From Persicaria tinctoria (lineage: Eukaryota; Streptophyta; Magnoliopsida; Caryophyllales; Polygonaceae): a stretch of DNA of 64,000 nucleotides. The notes beneath the pieces were generated by a model. It was not told where the DNA came from and did no database searches. It worked only from the letters and a program-made list of their open reading frames with translations. Of the stretch, positions 60,661 through 64,000 are shown one piece after another. The number at the start of each line of letters is the position of its first letter. Position 1 is the stretch's first letter. The stretch covers positions 2,104,001 to 2,168,000 of the forward strand of contig JBANSL010000009.1 in the NCBI GenBank assembly GCA_037127255.1, in the 5' to 3' direction. Position numbers and translations under genes: made by a program.

Positions 60661-63561
60661 TGTAAAGACTCGGATTTTTAAAATATTAATTTTCGGAAAA
60701 AGAAAATCAAAATGAATTTAAAATAAATTCCGACCCAAATTTTCCGACTTAAAAATCAATTCCGTCTTTCATTTCGGTTTTGAACGATCAATCAGCGGAA
60801 ATTTAAATTCCCGACCCGAGCTCTCAATTCCGTCATATTCCGAATCCTTATCCATCCGACTCATCACCTCCTAATTGAGGTAAAATCTTATCCCCTCCTT
60901 CCCTCCCTCTCTCCCTTGGTTCACTTTATTTGGCAAACAAACAATAACCTATGGCTTTCCTCTTCGTCATAGAGCACGCAGCCATCTGTATCCATTTTCA
61001 TTTCAATTCAGAAGCCCCCCCCCCTCTCCTCTCTCTCGGTTACATTGTCACAAAGCAAGCCCAAAACCATTTGTTTGAGCTCCATTTCCACCACCACCAT
61101 CACCTCGTCGTCACCACCACAACCACCAGAACTCCCCACCATCAGTTCCGGCTCTAGTAGCTCCGTCGTCGTCCTTCACCGGAGCCAAACCGTGTCCATC
61201 AGCTCTCCTGTTTTCGGAGCCACCCTCCGAGCAGCAGTTTCACCTTCGTCTCTTCCAACGAGCAGCACCACCAGCATCCCCCTCGGGTGTCCGACGAGCC
61301 CCAGCAGCAGCCGTCGAGACCGGATCCGCCAACGCCTTCTCCTCCTCTTCTCTTTTCCCGTGGTTTCTCTCAAATCCGAACGGTAAGCCTTCCCTTCCCC
61401 TTCCTTTGGTCTAAAACAATGTAAAGGTCCCTCCTTTGATCCCTCACTCCTTCCAGGTCACCTTCGCCCTGAATCCGGCTCTGACGGAGTCAAATCGAGC
61501 TCTCCGATCGAGTTTTCCGGCGAACCTTCGATCCTCTCGGTGAGCACTCTTCCCTCTTCACCTTCTTGCTCGTCTTGTTTTTGGGTTGTCTGAATGGGGA
61601 TATGGGAGAGTTGTGAGTGGCCGGAGCTCAACCCCCTCGCCGGCGAGCTTCCAAGGCTCCCTCCTTTCCTTCATTTTTTTTTCTCGAACGCAGAAGGGTG
61701 GAAGATGGATGAACAGTAGTCATCCCATCTCCCCATTTCTTTAATTGACGGGTCCATTTTTCCACATCAGCTTGCCAACTCAGCATGGGGCCTCCCCTTT
61801 CTTTTTGTTTCCGTTCGATCAAAATCAAATGTGAAATTTGAGGATGGCTTTGGGCCAAATTCTTCCAAATAAACTAAGAGTCTTTTGGGCCTATTTATTC
61901 AATGTATTCCATTTGGACTTTAAAAACAAAAATAATTTGTGGCCCTAATTTATAAATGTGATCGGTTGGGAGATAGAAAACAAGGGCCGGTTTGGGAGTT
62001 TTTACAAAAGAATGGTGGGTTTTGGTAAATTAAAATAAAGCAAGGTTGGTTTGGTAAATTAAAAAGGGATGTTTGGATTTAATGAATATTGTTGGGTTTT
62101 TATAAATATTTTATAAGATGTTAAAATAAAAGATGTTAGAAGTGGTATGTAAAATTATTGGGATTAAAATATAAAATGTTGTTTTGAGATTTAATATATG
62201 ATATTGTGGTGATTTATTATTGTGGTTAAATGTTATATGATTATGTTGAAGATGTGCAATTATATGCTAAGTAAGATTTTGAAATGATGGCATGCAAATT
62301 GGTTAAGTATGAATTGGAATTATCTTAAGTTGGTGAATTGGAGAATTATATTGAGCATGGTTGTGAGAAGTTGAGATGGTAGATTATGAGATAAGGTTGA
62401 TAATATGGAAATGATGATGTGACGGTTGCTATGTTAAGTTGTGAAGTTATATGTGTGATAATTCTATGCTTTGTGTGCCTTAGAGATAGACTCATTCATG
62501 TACTTATACTTGTTAGGTGATCATCTGTGACGTGTTGGATTCATATTGCCTGGTTGATTGCCTTTTGCTGTTCTGCGATACTAGGTAAGTCTCTTCGGAG
62601 CTTACTCAGATTGAATAGAGCTATTCCCTGCTTTAGGTGCATGATATACTAGGTGCTTGCATTCATGATCAGCATGCCATGTAGTACCATGCTAGGTTGC
62701 ATCGATCGTTGAGCATTCTCTTTCTTTATGCGTATGTAAACAGAACGACCGTATCTGTGATAGTCCTAGAAGTCTTTGCTAGGGTCATAGGGTAGCCCAG
62801 CCTCATCGGGTACCCTGAGTCAATCGAGTCATGCACTTCCTTTTATTATGATATGCCTACGGGCTTTATTGTGGAGCGGGTTAGGCATGCGTGCCGCCCA
62901 ATTATGAATGAATGCATTCACGAGCTGGCCAGTCTCCACCTATCGGAAGGGGTGGAGGTAGGAGAGGGATATACCACTTGGTATTCTATGTTAAGGCCTT
63001 ATTATTATTATTATGCATTTGATCTTAGGAGCATGTTAGTGTGTTAATATTCCGCCATGCATCTAGAAGCATCTTTATTAGGATTAGCGTATATGTGTGC
63101 CTATGGTTGGGATGCAGAGTTAAGTGGGCATCGATCTGATCCCGCCCCATATCAATTTTTTTAGGTATTATTTATGTTCATCCTATCGGTGCTGGTTGCT
63201 TTTTGCGCGGGTCATTTTGTCGGCGGAGAGTGAGAGCTGGAGTGTAGACTTCACTAGACTCTGATTATATTTTGGATTTATACTTTTGACTCCGTTTTGA
63301 CCCGGCTCTGCCGTGGCACACTTTTGTATTATACTTTTTTCCGCTAGTCGTATGATTTCTGATTTCCACGCTTAGATTACGACAGGTACAGGGGACTTCC
63401 CCGGGGATTCCAACGATCCCTTCGATTTTGGGTATGAAATCCCCCTTGAAAACATTAAAGTAAGTTTTGAAACCTTCAACCTGTACTCGGGGCGCAAGGT
63501 CCTAACGAGGGGTTTTATCCCTCGAAACGTAACCTGGGAATCATAATCCTGGGCCGTTACA
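60661..63561 (+). repeat. 5' LTR of retrotransposon 3 (plus orientation)
   Basis: 2901 bp, from TGTAAAGACTCGG to GGGCCGTTACA. It is the reverse complement of the LTR sequence of elements 1 and 2, closest in detail to element 2 (TTATTATTATTATTATGC near 63000). The other LTR and target duplication lie beyond the window. The GC-rich block at about 60900-61560 yields short frames that are not called. Confidence 0.9.
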
Positions 63562-63564
63562 AAG

Positions 63565-63576
63565 GGGTATCAGAGC
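63565..63576 (+). promoter_or_regulatory. Primer-binding site of retrotransposon 3, one mismatch
   Basis: GGGTATCAGAGC lies 3 nt after the LTR and matches the initiator tRNA-Met site TGGTATCAGAGC except at the first base. It shows that this copy runs on the plus strand. Confidence 0.85.
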
Positions 63577-64000
63577 TGAGGTTTTGCAATCCGAGTATGA
63601 TAGGTTGAAGTGGTTTCGAAAATGGCCCAAGGTTTTCAAATTGTTTTCAAATGGTTTTCAAATTGTTTTCAAGGGGCAAAATGAATTTAATTGGACATAA
63701 GTATAAATTAATCAATTATGAATGGCAATCTCGTGGGGTAGAGACTATGCGATAGGCATCCCTTATGGATGTAGAATTCGGGGAAGGTAGGCAAAATACT
63801 AGCTTCTTTTACAGATGGGTTGTGAAGACTCCAAGAAATTCGAGGGTTGGAGTAAAATGGGTTAGGAGACCGTGAGGTATTTGCCCCTCCGGTTAGTCGT
63901 CCCCCGAAGGGCGACATAGATCGTCTCTGTGCTTGTATGTCTTAAATTCAATTGGGCCTGAGGGCGATCCTCCTTGAAGAGGGTCCCATTGAATCGTTGA
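63577..64000 (+). mobile_element. Start of the interior of retrotransposon 3, cut by the window
   Basis: The sequence parallels the reverse complement of 18150-18577 and 40270-40709, including GAGGTTTTGCAATCCGAG at the start and GGGCCTGAGGGCGATCCTCC near the end. As in the other copies this leader region carries no recognisable gag start. Confidence 0.85.

Noticed and set aside
60951..61386. Frames of 68 and 113 codons in the plus-strand LTR (HHHHH and TTTTT runs)
   Set aside because: They overlap in different frames, are low-complexity and lie in the LTR GC-rich block.

Overview
The window is plant nuclear DNA, and almost all of it is transposable elements and satellite sequence. The plant origin rests on a CACTA (En/Spm) element with plant-type TNP2 and TNPA-like genes, LTR retrotransposons primed by initiator tRNA-Met, Mutator-like elements with 9-bp target duplications, and GT-AG introns. 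An angiosperm is clear; the species cannot be read from the sequence. No ordinary host gene was recognised. The setting looks like pericentromeric or other heterochromatic, TE-nested DNA.

Layout. (1) 1-9701: the right-hand part of a CACTA transposon. It holds the 3' part of a TNP2-type transposase gene (exons 2-939, 1030-1108, 1203-1961), a tRNA-like sequence, and a broken TNPA-like gene (about 3363-8984). That gene has a probable lost start codon, an in-frame TGA and a 2-kb insertion. The element ends in subterminal TAGCCACGR repeats and the terminus TTTTAGTAGTG. (2) 9702-10596: remnant of an unclassified repeat. (3) 10602-21722: complete LTR retrotransposon in minus orientation, flanked by AGATA, with 3-kb LTRs and no recognisable gag-pol. 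(4) 21998-27069: a 5.1-kb Mutator-like element with inverted-repeat architecture. It carries a captured two-exon coding sequence that is still open (304 codons). (5) 27903-32145: solo LTR of the same retrotransposon family, flanked by ACTAC. A 976-bp Mutator-like MITE (29528-30503, TSD TAAAAACAA) is nested in it and is related to the element in (4). (6) 32572-43895: second complete retrotransposon of the family, minus orientation, flanked by CGCGC. (7) 43901-60660: AT-rich DNA with a 14.8-kb tandem array (about 45214-59994) of 23 copies of a 643-bp satellite in higher-order blocks. (8) 60661-64000: 5' LTR, primer-binding site and first 424 bp of the interior of a third retrotransposon of the family, in plus orientation, running off the window.

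How the parts work together. TNP2 and the TNPA-like protein would be the transposase and the terminus-binding partner of the CACTA element, acting on the subterminal repeats at 9240-9701. The TNPA-like copy cannot make a full product, so the element is probably not autonomous. The retrotransposons have intact LTRs and, in the first copy, an intact primer-binding site, but conserved non-coding interiors, so they would depend on proteins from another element (LARD-like). The satellite shows amplification by unequal exchange; nothing suggests it codes for protein. The observations most worth following are the gene-capturing, palindrome-built Mutator-like family with TTGAC(C/T) clusters, and the higher-order satellite with its visible seed repeats.
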